From an uncultured Tolumonas sp. (GTDB lineage Bacteria > Pseudomonadota > Gammaproteobacteria > Enterobacterales > Aeromonadaceae): a stretch of DNA of 64,000 nt. Position numbers and translations under genes: made by a program. Location: positions 1,022,001-1,086,000 of the forward strand of contig NZ_OY781378.1 in assembly GCF_963676665.1 (NCBI RefSeq), read 5' to 3'. The notes beneath the pieces are model-generated. The model was not told the DNA's origin, made no database searches, and saw only the letters and a list, made by a program, of their open reading frames with translations. Below, piece after piece: positions 27,781 through 35,800 of this stretch. How positions within the stretch are numbered: the first letter of the stretch is position 1; each line of letters begins with the position of its first letter.

Positions 27781-28626
27781 TTAACCTTTCACCGCACCGC
27801 TGGTCAACCCGCTGACAATGCGTTTCTGGAAAATCAGTACCATCACAATGATCGGCAGTGTCACCACAACCGAGGCGGCCATGATGTTGCCCCAAGGCAA
27901 TTCAAACTGAGATGCCCCCTGTAACATGCCGATAGCGACCGGTACGGTGCGTTGTTCATTGGAGATAATGAACGTCAGTGCAAACATGAATTCATTCCAG
28001 GCCCCAATGAATGCCAGCAGACCGGTAGTGACCAGCGATGGGCCCATGATGGGCGCGAAAATCCGGCTGATGATGACCCATAAACCAGCACCATCCACGA
28101 TTGCCGCTTCTTCCAATTCCACTGGCAGTGACTTCATGAAGGTGGTCAGCACCCACACCGTAAATGGCAGTGAGAAAGTGGTGTAAGAAAGGATCAGCGC
28201 ACCCAGTGAGTCATACAAACCGAGGAAGCGTACCAGCTCAAACATGCCAGACAGCACAGCTACCTGAGGGAACATAGAGACGCACAGGATGGTGAACAGG
28301 ATATATTTACGCCCTTTGAACTTGATACGAGCCAGTGCAAAGGCAGCGGTGATGGACACCAGTAAGCAGATCCCAACCGTCACAGAGGCGACAATGAATG
28401 AGTTCAGCAGACTGCGTGCAATGCCATTCACCATCAGCGCGTTTACGTAGTTTTCCCAATGGAACGATGTTGGCAGATAGTTAGTCAGAAACAACTCCTG
28501 ACCAGTACGCAGTGATGTCAGAATAGCGTTATAAAACGGGAACACACAGATCACACTGACCAGCGCTGCAGCAGCATAAATCAACGTCTGGTGAGTAATA
28601 TGGCGTTGGCGACGAGTTAATTTCAT
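27781..28626 (-). CDS. Sugar ABC transporter permease (MalG type)
   Basis: A 281-residue CUT1 inner membrane permease with six predicted helices and the EAA loop VELEEAAIVDGAGLWVIISRIFAPIM near residue 170, which docks on the ATPase. Its start overlaps the MalF-type stop by one base (TAATG), so translation is coupled. It forms the transport channel with the upstream permease. Confidence 0.93.
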   Translation of the reverse strand: MKLTRRQRHITHQTLIYAAAALVSVICVFPFYNAILTSLRTGQELFLTNYLPTSFHWENYVNALMVNGIARSLLNSFIVASVTVGICLLVSITAAFALARIKFKGRKYILFTILCVSMFPQVAVLSGMFELVRFLGLYDSLGALILSYTTFSLPFTVWVLTTFMKSLPVELEEAAIVDGAGLWVIISRIFAPIMGPSLVTTGLLAFIGAWNEFMFALTFIISNEQRTVPVAIGMLQGASQFELPWGNIMAASVVVTLPIIVMVLIFQKRIVSGLTSGAVKG

Positions 28627-29630
28627 TATTTGTTCTCCTTGCCTTCGTCATTCATACGGCCGATGTAGAGGAAGCAGGCCGCGATACCGGCAACCATCAT
28701 GAATACCAACACGGAAGCGGCCGAACCGGAGCCCATCTGTTGATAAGAGACCATCTGTTCACGGGCATAACCAGAAATTGAGATGGTGGCTTCACTGTTG
28801 GAAGTGAGCACATAAATCAGGTCGAATACACGCAAGGCATCCATGACCCGGAAGATCAGCGCCACAATCATGGCTGGCATAATCAACGGCAGGGTGATGC
28901 GGGTGAAGCGTTGCCATGCAGTCGCACCATCAACGCGGGCGGCTTCGTAAAGATCTGCTGAGATCATTTGCAAGGCTGCCAACAACATCAGTGCCATAAA
29001 GGGAACGGTTTTCCACACATCAGCAAACACGACGGCCCACATAGACAGATCGGCTTCGGCGATCCACGCCAGCGGTTCATGAATAATGCCTACCCGAGTC
29101 AATAAGTCGTTAATCACACCGTATTGATCGTGGAACATCCAGCCCCACATTTTAGCGGTCACGATAGTCGGAATCGCCCATGGCACCAGAATGGCTGCAC
29201 GAACCAAGCCTTGTCCGCGGAATTTCTGGTTCATCAGCATTGCCAATAACATGCCGAAGAACAATTCAAACGAGACCGAGATCCCAGTAAACCAAAGGGT
29301 GTTTAATACCGCTTTCCACCACAGTGGATCAGCTAATACGCCAAAACTTTCACCATCAACCCAAGATAGGTAGTTATCAAAGCCGACCATGTTATACACA
29401 TCCGGGGTATCTAATGCAGCGTCGGTAAAGCTGTAAAACAGGGTGCGCAGCAATGGCCAGCCAGCCACCGAAGCCAGCAGGATCAGCGCCGGTGCAATTA
29501 AGATCCAAGCGGCGCGGCTACGGCGTTGTTGCAGACTGCGTTTTTTCTTTTGCGGAATGACTTCGTTTTGCAGCGTTGCCTTCGAGCTACTTCCCTTGGA
29601 AGGCAATGATTCGGAATGGTGGTTCATCAT
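28626..29630 (-). CDS. Sugar ABC transporter permease (MalF type)
   Basis: A 334-residue CUT1 permease with six membrane helices after a charged cytoplasmic N-terminus (residues 1-40, KKKRSLQQRRSRAAW). The EAA loop is ADLYEAARVDGATAWQRFTRITLPLI near residue 235. It lacks the large periplasmic P2 loop of enteric MalF, as usual for AglF/ThuF-like proteins. ATG 29630 follows AGGAGT. Confidence 0.92.
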   Translation of the reverse strand: MMNHHSESLPSKGSSSKATLQNEVIPQKKKRSLQQRRSRAAWILIAPALILLASVAGWPLLRTLFYSFTDAALDTPDVYNMVGFDNYLSWVDGESFGVLADPLWWKAVLNTLWFTGISVSFELFFGMLLAMLMNQKFRGQGLVRAAILVPWAIPTIVTAKMWGWMFHDQYGVINDLLTRVGIIHEPLAWIAEADLSMWAVVFADVWKTVPFMALMLLAALQMISADLYEAARVDGATAWQRFTRITLPLIMPAMIVALIFRVMDALRVFDLIYVLTSNSEATISISGYAREQMVSYQQMGSGSAASVLVFMMVAGIAACFLYIGRMNDEGKENK

Positions 29631-29701
29631 CAACGTTTACTCCTTGTGGTTCGAAAGCAGAACGGCAGTGCTGCCCTGAGATCAGGACAGCACTATCATG
29701 C

Positions 29702-30970
29702 TTACTTCCACTCTTTACCTTTGATGCGTTTCAGTTTGCTTTCCAGATCGGCGACTGCTTTTTCACCGGTCGCACGACCGCTCAACACGTCATAGGCCGC
29801 ATTGAAAACAGCTTTTGATACTTTCGGGAACTGAGCCTTGGTTTCAACTGCAGGACGAGGAACTGCAGAGGCGAATACATCCTTGAATTCAGCCAGATAA
29901 GGAGCAGAGGCCATGACTTCAGGATCTTGATACACGTCTAAACGAGATGGCGCGACACCCACTGTTTTGAACTGCATCTTCTGCGATTCGGCATCAGTCA
30001 GAATGCGGATCAGCTGAATAGCTGCATCAGGGTGTTCAGTGTAAGCGCTAACTGCCCATTGCCAGCCACCCAGTGTCGCTGCATGCTGACCATCAACTCC
30101 GCCTTTTGGCACTGGAATAACACCGACATTACCTTTAACCGGGCTGGTTGGATCTTGTGCCAGTACATAGGCATATGGCCAGTTACGCATGAAAGCCGCA
30201 TCGCCATTTTGGAATACCGCGCGGGATTCCTCTTCCATGTAACCCAGCACACCCTTCGGAGAAATAGTGCCGATCCAGCTGGCAGCGGTATCTAATGCTT
30301 TGGCTGCTTGTGGATTATTCACGGTGATTTTGCCGTCTTTATCAACGAACGTGCCGCCTTTGTATGAGGCAATCCATTCCAGCGCATCACAGGTCATGCC
30401 TTCATAGGCTTTACCCTGGAATACAAAACCCCAGAAGTTTTTCTTGCCGGCTTCACGTTCACCTTTCTGGATTTTCGCGGCAATACGGGCTAACTCTTCC
30501 CAGGTTTTTGGCGGTTGTTCGTTATATTTAGCCAGCAGATCTTTACGGTAGTACATGGCACCTGCATCGAGGAAGGCAGGAATGGCTTTCACTTTGCCGT
30601 TAACAACATCGTTGTTCCAGGCAGACTGGAAGAATAGCGGTTGCAGATCTTTTACTTTGTCAGTCAGGTCTAACAGATGCTTGTCTAACACACCCAACCA
30701 CACGGTATCGGCCTGGAATACATCAACGGCTTTACTGTCTTTAGCAGCGAAAATTTGCTGGAATAACCCCAGTTTTTCATCAGATGCGGGAGGTAACTGC
30801 ACAAATTCCAGTTTGTGAGATGTTTCTTTTTCGAAGCGATTTTTGATGTAATCACAGTAGGATTTACCGGTGCTGGTGCTGGCACATTCCATTTTCAGCG
30901 TATCGGCATGCGCAGTATTCAGTGCGCCGGCAACCAACGTAGCGATAAGACCCAGGGTGTGTTGTTTCAT
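29702..30970 (-). CDS. Sugar ABC transporter substrate-binding protein (CUT1)
   Basis: A 422-residue periplasmic binding protein; the signal peptide ends at NTAHA/DTLKM (about residue 22). Type I extracellular solute-binding fold: FQADTVWLGVL, AIPAFLDAGAMYYRKDLL, PPKTWEELARIAAKI and AAFMRNWPYAYVLA are typical of the trehalose/maltose/alpha-glucoside group (ThuE-like). It binds an alpha-linked disaccharide or oligosaccharide for the permeases. It is the first gene of the six-gene operon, with a LysR-type dyad 139 bp upstream. Confidence 0.92.
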   Translation of the reverse strand: MKQHTLGLIATLVAGALNTAHADTLKMECASTSTGKSYCDYIKNRFEKETSHKLEFVQLPPASDEKLGLFQQIFAAKDSKAVDVFQADTVWLGVLDKHLLDLTDKVKDLQPLFFQSAWNNDVVNGKVKAIPAFLDAGAMYYRKDLLAKYNEQPPKTWEELARIAAKIQKGEREAGKKNFWGFVFQGKAYEGMTCDALEWIASYKGGTFVDKDGKITVNNPQAAKALDTAASWIGTISPKGVLGYMEEESRAVFQNGDAAFMRNWPYAYVLAQDPTSPVKGNVGVIPVPKGGVDGQHAATLGGWQWAVSAYTEHPDAAIQLIRILTDAESQKMQFKTVGVAPSRLDVYQDPEVMASAPYLAEFKDVFASAVPRPAVETKAQFPKVSKAVFNAAYDVLSGRATGEKAVADLESKLKRIKGKEWK

Positions 30971-31108
30971 AGTAACCTCTCGTCATCGTTATTAGAGTAT
31001 TCAGCCGGATAATCATCCATAAAGCCTAGCCAACTGAACGTGTGATGCTTGAACGGGGGCTATGTTAATGAGGCAAAAGGTCAAAAAGAAATGCTTTATT
31101 CTGGCTGT

Positions 31109-31129
31109 GATATAGAATTAATCTATATC
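31109..31129. promoter_or_regulatory. LysR-type operator, copy 1 (alpha-glucoside operon)
   Basis: GATATAGA-N5-TCTATATC is a perfect 8-bp-arm dyad in the divergent region between the binding-protein gene and the LysR gene, 20 bp before the regulator start. A near copy occurs at 32543-32563. Confidence 0.6.
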
Positions 31130-31148
31130 AGGATGTCAGAGAGTGATC

Positions 31149-32075
31149 ATGGATAAGATTTTGCAGCAATTCCTCGAAGTCGCCACTTTACAAAATGTGA
31201 GTCATGCAGCGAAAAAACTTTGTTTGAGCCAACCAACGTTGACTCACAATATGAAGAAGCTGGAAGAGTCACTCGATGTTCAATTGTTTATCCGTACTTC
31301 TAACGGCATGAAATTAACGGAGTTTGGTGAAGTATTACTGGAGCAAACCCGGATCATGCAGCGTATTTATGATAATACGCTGACAAAAATAGAGATGTTG
31401 AAAGAACGTCACGAACGGGAATTACGCATCGGTTCTGGTCATGCGTGGTGGTATGTTTTTCTAAAAGACACAATAGATGCCTATCGCCAGGAGCATCCTG
31501 CCGCCAATATCTATATCGATATTGGTAACCATCTGCGATTAATGGATCTGTTATTGAGTGGTGATATTGACCTGTTTATCGGCCATGAAATATCGGGCTT
31601 GAATAAACGTGCCGGTGTGTTGTTTATTCCTTTATTTATTTCACATGATAAAGTTTTTGTCAGGGAAGGGCATCCGTTAAGTTTACGATCTTGTACGCTA
31701 GATGATTTAGTGGAATATCCCACAATTGAAATTACACCGGATGAAATACGTCATGTACACGTTATGGAAGATTTACAGCCGAAAAAGTTAGAACGTACCC
31801 AATTACATTTAACAGAAAAGATTCTGTATCGCAGTAATTCAATTATAACATCGATAGATTTGGCTTGTAGTACAAATGGACTTTTGCCATTTCCTGGTTC
31901 GATGGCCAGTTTCTTCGATAAATTTAATTTAATTAGTTTGGATTTGTCTGAGGAATATACAAAAGGTTCGGTTGGTATCTATCTTATCAGAGAGAAACAA
32001 GACGATATACATATACAAGATGTATTGAATTTAATTCGAAAGAATCTTGATAACAATCGTCATTTAATTATTTAA
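31149..32075 (+). CDS. LysR-type regulator of the alpha-glucoside locus
   Basis: A 308-residue LysR regulator: N-terminal winged helix (SHAAKKLCLSQPTLTHNMKKLEESLDV, about 16-45) and a LysR substrate-binding domain (about 90-300, RELRIGSGHAWWYVF, DLFIGHEI, GHPLSLRS). Its divergent position and the dyad in the shared promoter suggest it controls the sugar operon. CUT1 sugar operons are more often controlled by LacI or AraC proteins. ATG at 31149 is preferred over the GTG two codons upstream. Confidence 0.9.
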   Translation: MDKILQQFLEVATLQNVSHAAKKLCLSQPTLTHNMKKLEESLDVQLFIRTSNGMKLTEFGEVLLEQTRIMQRIYDNTLTKIEMLKERHERELRIGSGHAWWYVFLKDTIDAYRQEHPAANIYIDIGNHLRLMDLLLSGDIDLFIGHEISGLNKRAGVLFIPLFISHDKVFVREGHPLSLRSCTLDDLVEYPTIEITPDEIRHVHVMEDLQPKKLERTQLHLTEKILYRSNSIITSIDLACSTNGLLPFPGSMASFFDKFNLISLDLSEEYTKGSVGIYLIREKQDDIHIQDVLNLIRKNLDNNRHLII

Positions 32076-32085
32076 TCATTAATAT

Positions 32086-32126
32086 AATCAGTCGGGCATG
32101 TGGGGAAACCATATACCCGACTGTGA
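32086..32126. terminator. Convergent hairpin between the LysR and EIIB genes
   Basis: GTCGGG (32091-32096) pairs with CCCGAC (32116-32121), extended by ATAATCA and TGATTAT flanks. It lies between two converging genes. Confidence 0.6.
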
Positions 32127-32129
32127 TTA

Positions 32130-32462
32130 TTAGTTTTTACTGACTAGATCAGATATTACTTTTACGGCTTTCTGCACAGGGTTCAGTGACCCTGGTGCTA
32201 CTTCTTGTGGCGCTGAGTCGATCAATTGTATCAATTCATCATGAGCCAATTTGACCTTACCCATACCCAGGATGATCTGATATTGACCACCGGTACGGAA
32301 TGTTCCTGTGACCTCAGTGATTTGTGCCAGTTTATTTTCATCGACCACTGAATCGTCATTGAGTACAAACCGCAACCGCGTGGCGCAATAGACCAATGAA
32401 ATGATATTTTCATTACCGCCTAGCGCTTCAAAAATTTGTTGCGCGACCACTTTAGCATCCAT
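32130..32462 (-). CDS. Stand-alone PTS EIIB domain, glucose/sucrose type
   Basis: A 110-residue soluble protein equal to one EIIB domain of the glucose/glucoside PTS family. The phosphocysteine motif is YCATRLRF with Cys26, followed by GTFRTGGQYQIILG. A C-terminal tail of about 25 residues follows. No EIIC or EIIA gene is in the window. AGGAG precedes the ATG. The upstream region (32463-32821, 360 bp) holds a near copy of the LysR dyad of the neighbouring sugar operon and nothing else I can identify as a gene. It may be a regulatory phosphoryl acceptor or a partner of a distant EIIC. Confidence 0.88.
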   Translation of the reverse strand: MDAKVVAQQIFEALGGNENIISLVYCATRLRFVLNDDSVVDENKLAQITEVTGTFRTGGQYQIILGMGKVKLAHDELIQLIDSAPQEVAPGSLNPVQKAVKVISDLVSKN

Positions 32463-32542
32463 GAGGTTACTCCTGTAGTTGACTGGATCTATGGCATGCT
32501 AAACATCCTTTTACTAATAATGAAATATTTTTTTTCGCTCGA

Positions 32543-32563
32543 GATATAGATTGAATCTATACC
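32543..32563. promoter_or_regulatory. LysR-type operator, copy 2 (EIIB gene)
   Basis: GATATAGA-N5-TCTATACC matches the operon dyad at 31109-31129 in 18 of 21 positions (left arm identical, right arm one change). It lies about 80 bp upstream of the EIIB start. Confidence 0.6.
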
Positions 32564-32833
32564 ATGGGTTATGAGCTTGATAAAAAGCACATATTTTTAT
32601 TATTAAGCTGCTGCTAACTTTACAATAAGTGTGATCGTGATCGCGGTTTATTTGAAATGTAGTACTCATTCAAAACAAATTAGGTCACCTGTACATATCT
32701 TGTGCAGAGAAGCTAAAATTAGTAACGGAAGTGGATGAAGGAAAATCTGCGGCATAGACATAAGTGTCATACCAACATCACTGCTGTCAGGGATAGTGAC
32801 TAACAGCATCGGCATAAAGAGGTGTTTCCAGTG

Positions 32834-34534
32834 ATGTCAAAAATTCTGGCTCTAATATCACTATGGCGTCATCTCGTTATCATTGTTGCGGTAGCTCTGC
32901 TGCTGACAATGCCATTATTGATTAATGGCTGTATGAATGGGCATGATTTTTTCTTTCATGTGATTTTCAGTCATCACTTTACCGAACAGTTTTGGAACGG
33001 CGATCTCTACCCGCGTTGGATGTCAAAGATGAATGCGGGATTTGGAAGCCCTACCTTTTTTTTCTATGCGCCATTGCCATATTATATAACTAGCTTTATT
33101 TCATTATTTTTTCCTATCGATAACTCAAGTTGTGATGCGCTTGTTGTTTCGGCATCACTGGCGTTGATAATGTCTGGAGTAACGGCTTTTTTTTGGCTTA
33201 ATAAATTTACTAGTACTCAATTCGCTTTAATAATTGCAGTTATATATATGGTGTTACCCTATCATTTTGTTGTTGATATATATATTCGATTTGCTTTTGC
33301 TGAATTATGGAGTTTTGTTTGGATGCCATTGATTCTATATTGGAGTCTTAAGGTTTCTGAGGGTTCAACTAAATCAATCATATGGTTAAGTGTCAGTATC
33401 TCATTGTTGATTTTTACACACTTACCAACATTTATAATTTTTATGCCTGTATTCGTCGGACATTTTTTATTTGTTACTGATAAAGGATTAAGAAGAGTTG
33501 TTTTTTTAAAACATTTAATGGCGATCATGCTTGCTGTTGGCTTGTCGGCAATATATTGGGTGCCAGCAATGACAACGCAAGATAATGTTTCGATGCAAAG
33601 TATGTTTTCAGGTATGTTTCACTATACTAATAATTTTCTGCTCAGTGGTCCTATCTATGGGCATAGTACAACATTCTGGCGTTATCTGACTTTTATCACG
33701 GTATTAATGAGTACCCTGGCATACGGCGCATGGTTATTTAGCCGAATGCAAACACACCTGATTATTAGAAGAGAAACCAACTATTGGATTGTCGTAGTAT
33801 TTTTATCATTGTTTATGACATTACCTTTCAGCCAATTTATTTGGGATTTATTACCGGCTTTGCAAAAAATTCAATTCCCATGGCGCTTTAATACCATATT
33901 AACTATTGCTGCAATTACAGTGTTTGCATTAGCGGTTTCCCAATTCGATGAAATTAAATTTCGTATGCATGGACGAAATCCTTTGATCATCTGGTTTTTG
34001 TTGCTGAGCGTATTATTAAGCAGTGAGTTGATCTATGGGGTTAACGCTATATTTTTCAATCGAGTAGAAGAAAAAGAGATCATGAAATCTCTGATGATTA
34101 GCCGAAGCCCGGTTGAATATCGCCCATATTGGGTGCCGGAAGAAAATTTTAGGTACGATAATATTAGCAAACTGGGTCATGAGACTCCGCAGTTGCAAAG
34201 TGATAATACAGACGTGAGTTGGCAAATCAAAGGTTGGCAACCACGCTCGATTCGTTTGTTGATTAATGCCAGTGTTGAGTCAAAGATAATTGTTCATCAG
34301 TTCTATTACCCTGGCTGGGCCGCCATATTAGATGACAAAACCCAATTATCTGTCAGCCCGTCAAATAGAGGATTGCTGCAATTATCTGTTCCTGCTGGGA
34401 AATATGAAATTCTGCTAACACTCGATACTCTGATCGAAGAACGCATCGGGCAAATTATCAGCACTATTGTGTTGTTGATATATTTTTTATTAGGTGTGAA
34501 AAATTATATTTATGCGAGATTTTTACACAGATAA
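32834..34534 (+). CDS. PTPS-related integral membrane protein
   Basis: A polytopic inner membrane protein of 566 residues with some 10-12 helices. The opening region, with NGHDFFFHVIFSHHF and NGDLYPRWM, is the signature of the 6-pyruvoyl-tetrahydropterin synthase-related membrane domain (PF10131), a GT-C-like fold also seen in YfhO-type proteins. The C-terminal 90 residues before the last helix form a soluble beta-rich domain (VHQFYYPGWAAILDD). A role in lipid-linked sugar transfer is possible but unproven. GTG starts at 32822 or 32831 are alternatives. It is an isolated gene, AT-rich compared with its neighbours. Confidence 0.8.
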   Translation: MSKILALISLWRHLVIIVAVALLLTMPLLINGCMNGHDFFFHVIFSHHFTEQFWNGDLYPRWMSKMNAGFGSPTFFFYAPLPYYITSFISLFFPIDNSSCDALVVSASLALIMSGVTAFFWLNKFTSTQFALIIAVIYMVLPYHFVVDIYIRFAFAELWSFVWMPLILYWSLKVSEGSTKSIIWLSVSISLLIFTHLPTFIIFMPVFVGHFLFVTDKGLRRVVFLKHLMAIMLAVGLSAIYWVPAMTTQDNVSMQSMFSGMFHYTNNFLLSGPIYGHSTTFWRYLTFITVLMSTLAYGAWLFSRMQTHLIIRRETNYWIVVVFLSLFMTLPFSQFIWDLLPALQKIQFPWRFNTILTIAAITVFALAVSQFDEIKFRMHGRNPLIIWFLLLSVLLSSELIYGVNAIFFNRVEEKEIMKSLMISRSPVEYRPYWVPEENFRYDNISKLGHETPQLQSDNTDVSWQIKGWQPRSIRLLINASVESKIIVHQFYYPGWAAILDDKTQLSVSPSNRGLLQLSVPAGKYEILLTLDTLIEERIGQIISTIVLLIYFLLGVKNYIYARFLHR

Positions 34535-34542
34535 ATATGATG

Positions 34543-34618
34543 TGGCGTCCCCACCGGGATTTGAACCTGGGTCGCCCGCTTAGGAGGCGGGTGCTCTATC
34601 CGGCTGAGCTATAGGGAC
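34543..34618 (-). tRNA. tRNA-Arg (anticodon CCT)
   Basis: A 76-nt cloverleaf on the minus strand with encoded CCA. Acceptor GTCCCTA pairs with TGGGGAC (one G-T pair), anticodon stem CCCGC/GCGGG encloses CTCCTAA, and the T-loop is TTCAAAT. Confidence 0.95.
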
Positions 34619-34694
34619 ATGCCGCCCGAAAGCAGCGGCAGCATTATAACAAAATAAGAGCTAACTACCAGATTTAGCTCTTATTTAATAGTTG

Positions 34695-35795
34695 CTAGTA
34701 TGCATATGACATACGAATATGAATAAATTTCGCGTCATCCCACCGCATGTTGTCCATTCCAAAACCCAGCTCCAACTTATTCCAGTTTGTTGTTAATTCG
34801 ATGGATTGATCAATCGGGCGATACCAAGCAAAAACCTGCCAGTTGCCAACTTGTTGTCCGATACCAAAGCGAGGGACATAGTCTTTGAATTGATACTGTA
34901 ATCCTGCGCCGTATTGCCAGTTGTTAGGTTGATAAATCCACTGCGTATCAAAGCGAAGCGGCAGTGTTTGTCGATAAGTGCTGTAGTTTTTTTCTGTGCC
35001 AGAGATCAGCGGTGCCCAAGTGGTATAACCACTGGAGCTGGTATGCTGGCGGTCACTGTAAGCAACAGCCTGTGTGTAGGGAGCATTTTTCCACCAAATG
35101 GCGGCAAATAAGTCTTTGACTTCCGTATGATTATGCCATTGTTCTGTCGGCTGCCAGTCAAATGAAAAATCAAGTGCACCACCGTATCCTGTTAATTGTT
35201 CGGTTAGCTCTCGGTCAAAAAGCAGATCATCACTGTAGGCATAATCTACATTGGCGTTATATTCATATTCTTTAGTATCTGTTGCAGAAGCTGTTCCGTG
35301 CAGCTGGCCTTCAATCAGATAATTGCTCTGTAAAAAAGAAAGACCTAGTGTGGTTTTAAATGATGGTTGCCATTTGTTTTCCCAACTAATCCGCAGACCT
35401 TTAGCTGTAATAGCATGTGCTTTTAGGTCTACGTCGTAAGTTCTGCCTGTTTGAAGATCTTCATCATTACGGATGGATCCATAGAGTTCTGATGTATCGC
35501 CTGAAAAGTTCAGCGCATAATCTCGCCGGTATAAAACACCCAGACCCCAATTGTCTAATTTGGCTCCGGTTTCAAACCAGCTATAAATATATTGTTTTTC
35601 ACCGCGTTGATGTTCGCCTTTCCAGCCATGAATAGTATTCATAACAGATATAGGTTCGCTGCGTGCGAAAACATCAGTATATAAATAAGGCTGAAAATCA
35701 GAAATTTCGGAAGTGTATGCTGCATATGGCAGGATACAAAGTACACCAGCAATAAAACGCCCACCGAAGTGGGCGATAGAATTAAATTTTTTCAT
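34695..35795 (-). CDS. Putative outer membrane beta-barrel protein
   Basis: A 366-residue protein of no family I recognise. It has an N-terminal signal-like segment (GGRFIAGVLCILPYAAYTSEI) and then alternating aromatic/polar stretches throughout, many rich in Trp and Tyr (WQPTEQWHNHTEVKDLFAAIWW, NWQYGAGLQYQF), ending in an aromatic residue (IRMSYAY), as barrels do. Residues 190-215 (ELTEQLTGYGGALDFSFDW) also look strand-like. Its start is 5 bp after the end of the large lipoprotein gene, so the two are co-transcribed and probably work together at the outer membrane. Confidence 0.7.
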   Translation of the reverse strand: MKKFNSIAHFGGRFIAGVLCILPYAAYTSEISDFQPYLYTDVFARSEPISVMNTIHGWKGEHQRGEKQYIYSWFETGAKLDNWGLGVLYRRDYALNFSGDTSELYGSIRNDEDLQTGRTYDVDLKAHAITAKGLRISWENKWQPSFKTTLGLSFLQSNYLIEGQLHGTASATDTKEYEYNANVDYAYSDDLLFDRELTEQLTGYGGALDFSFDWQPTEQWHNHTEVKDLFAAIWWKNAPYTQAVAYSDRQHTSSSGYTTWAPLISGTEKNYSTYRQTLPLRFDTQWIYQPNNWQYGAGLQYQFKDYVPRFGIGQQVGNWQVFAWYRPIDQSIELTTNWNKLELGFGMDNMRWDDAKFIHIRMSYAY

Positions 35796-35800
35796 CAGAA

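Noticed and set aside
30970..31148. CRP site upstream of the alpha-glucoside operon
   Set aside because: Only TGTGA half-sites were seen; no TGTGA-N6-TCACA match good enough to report.
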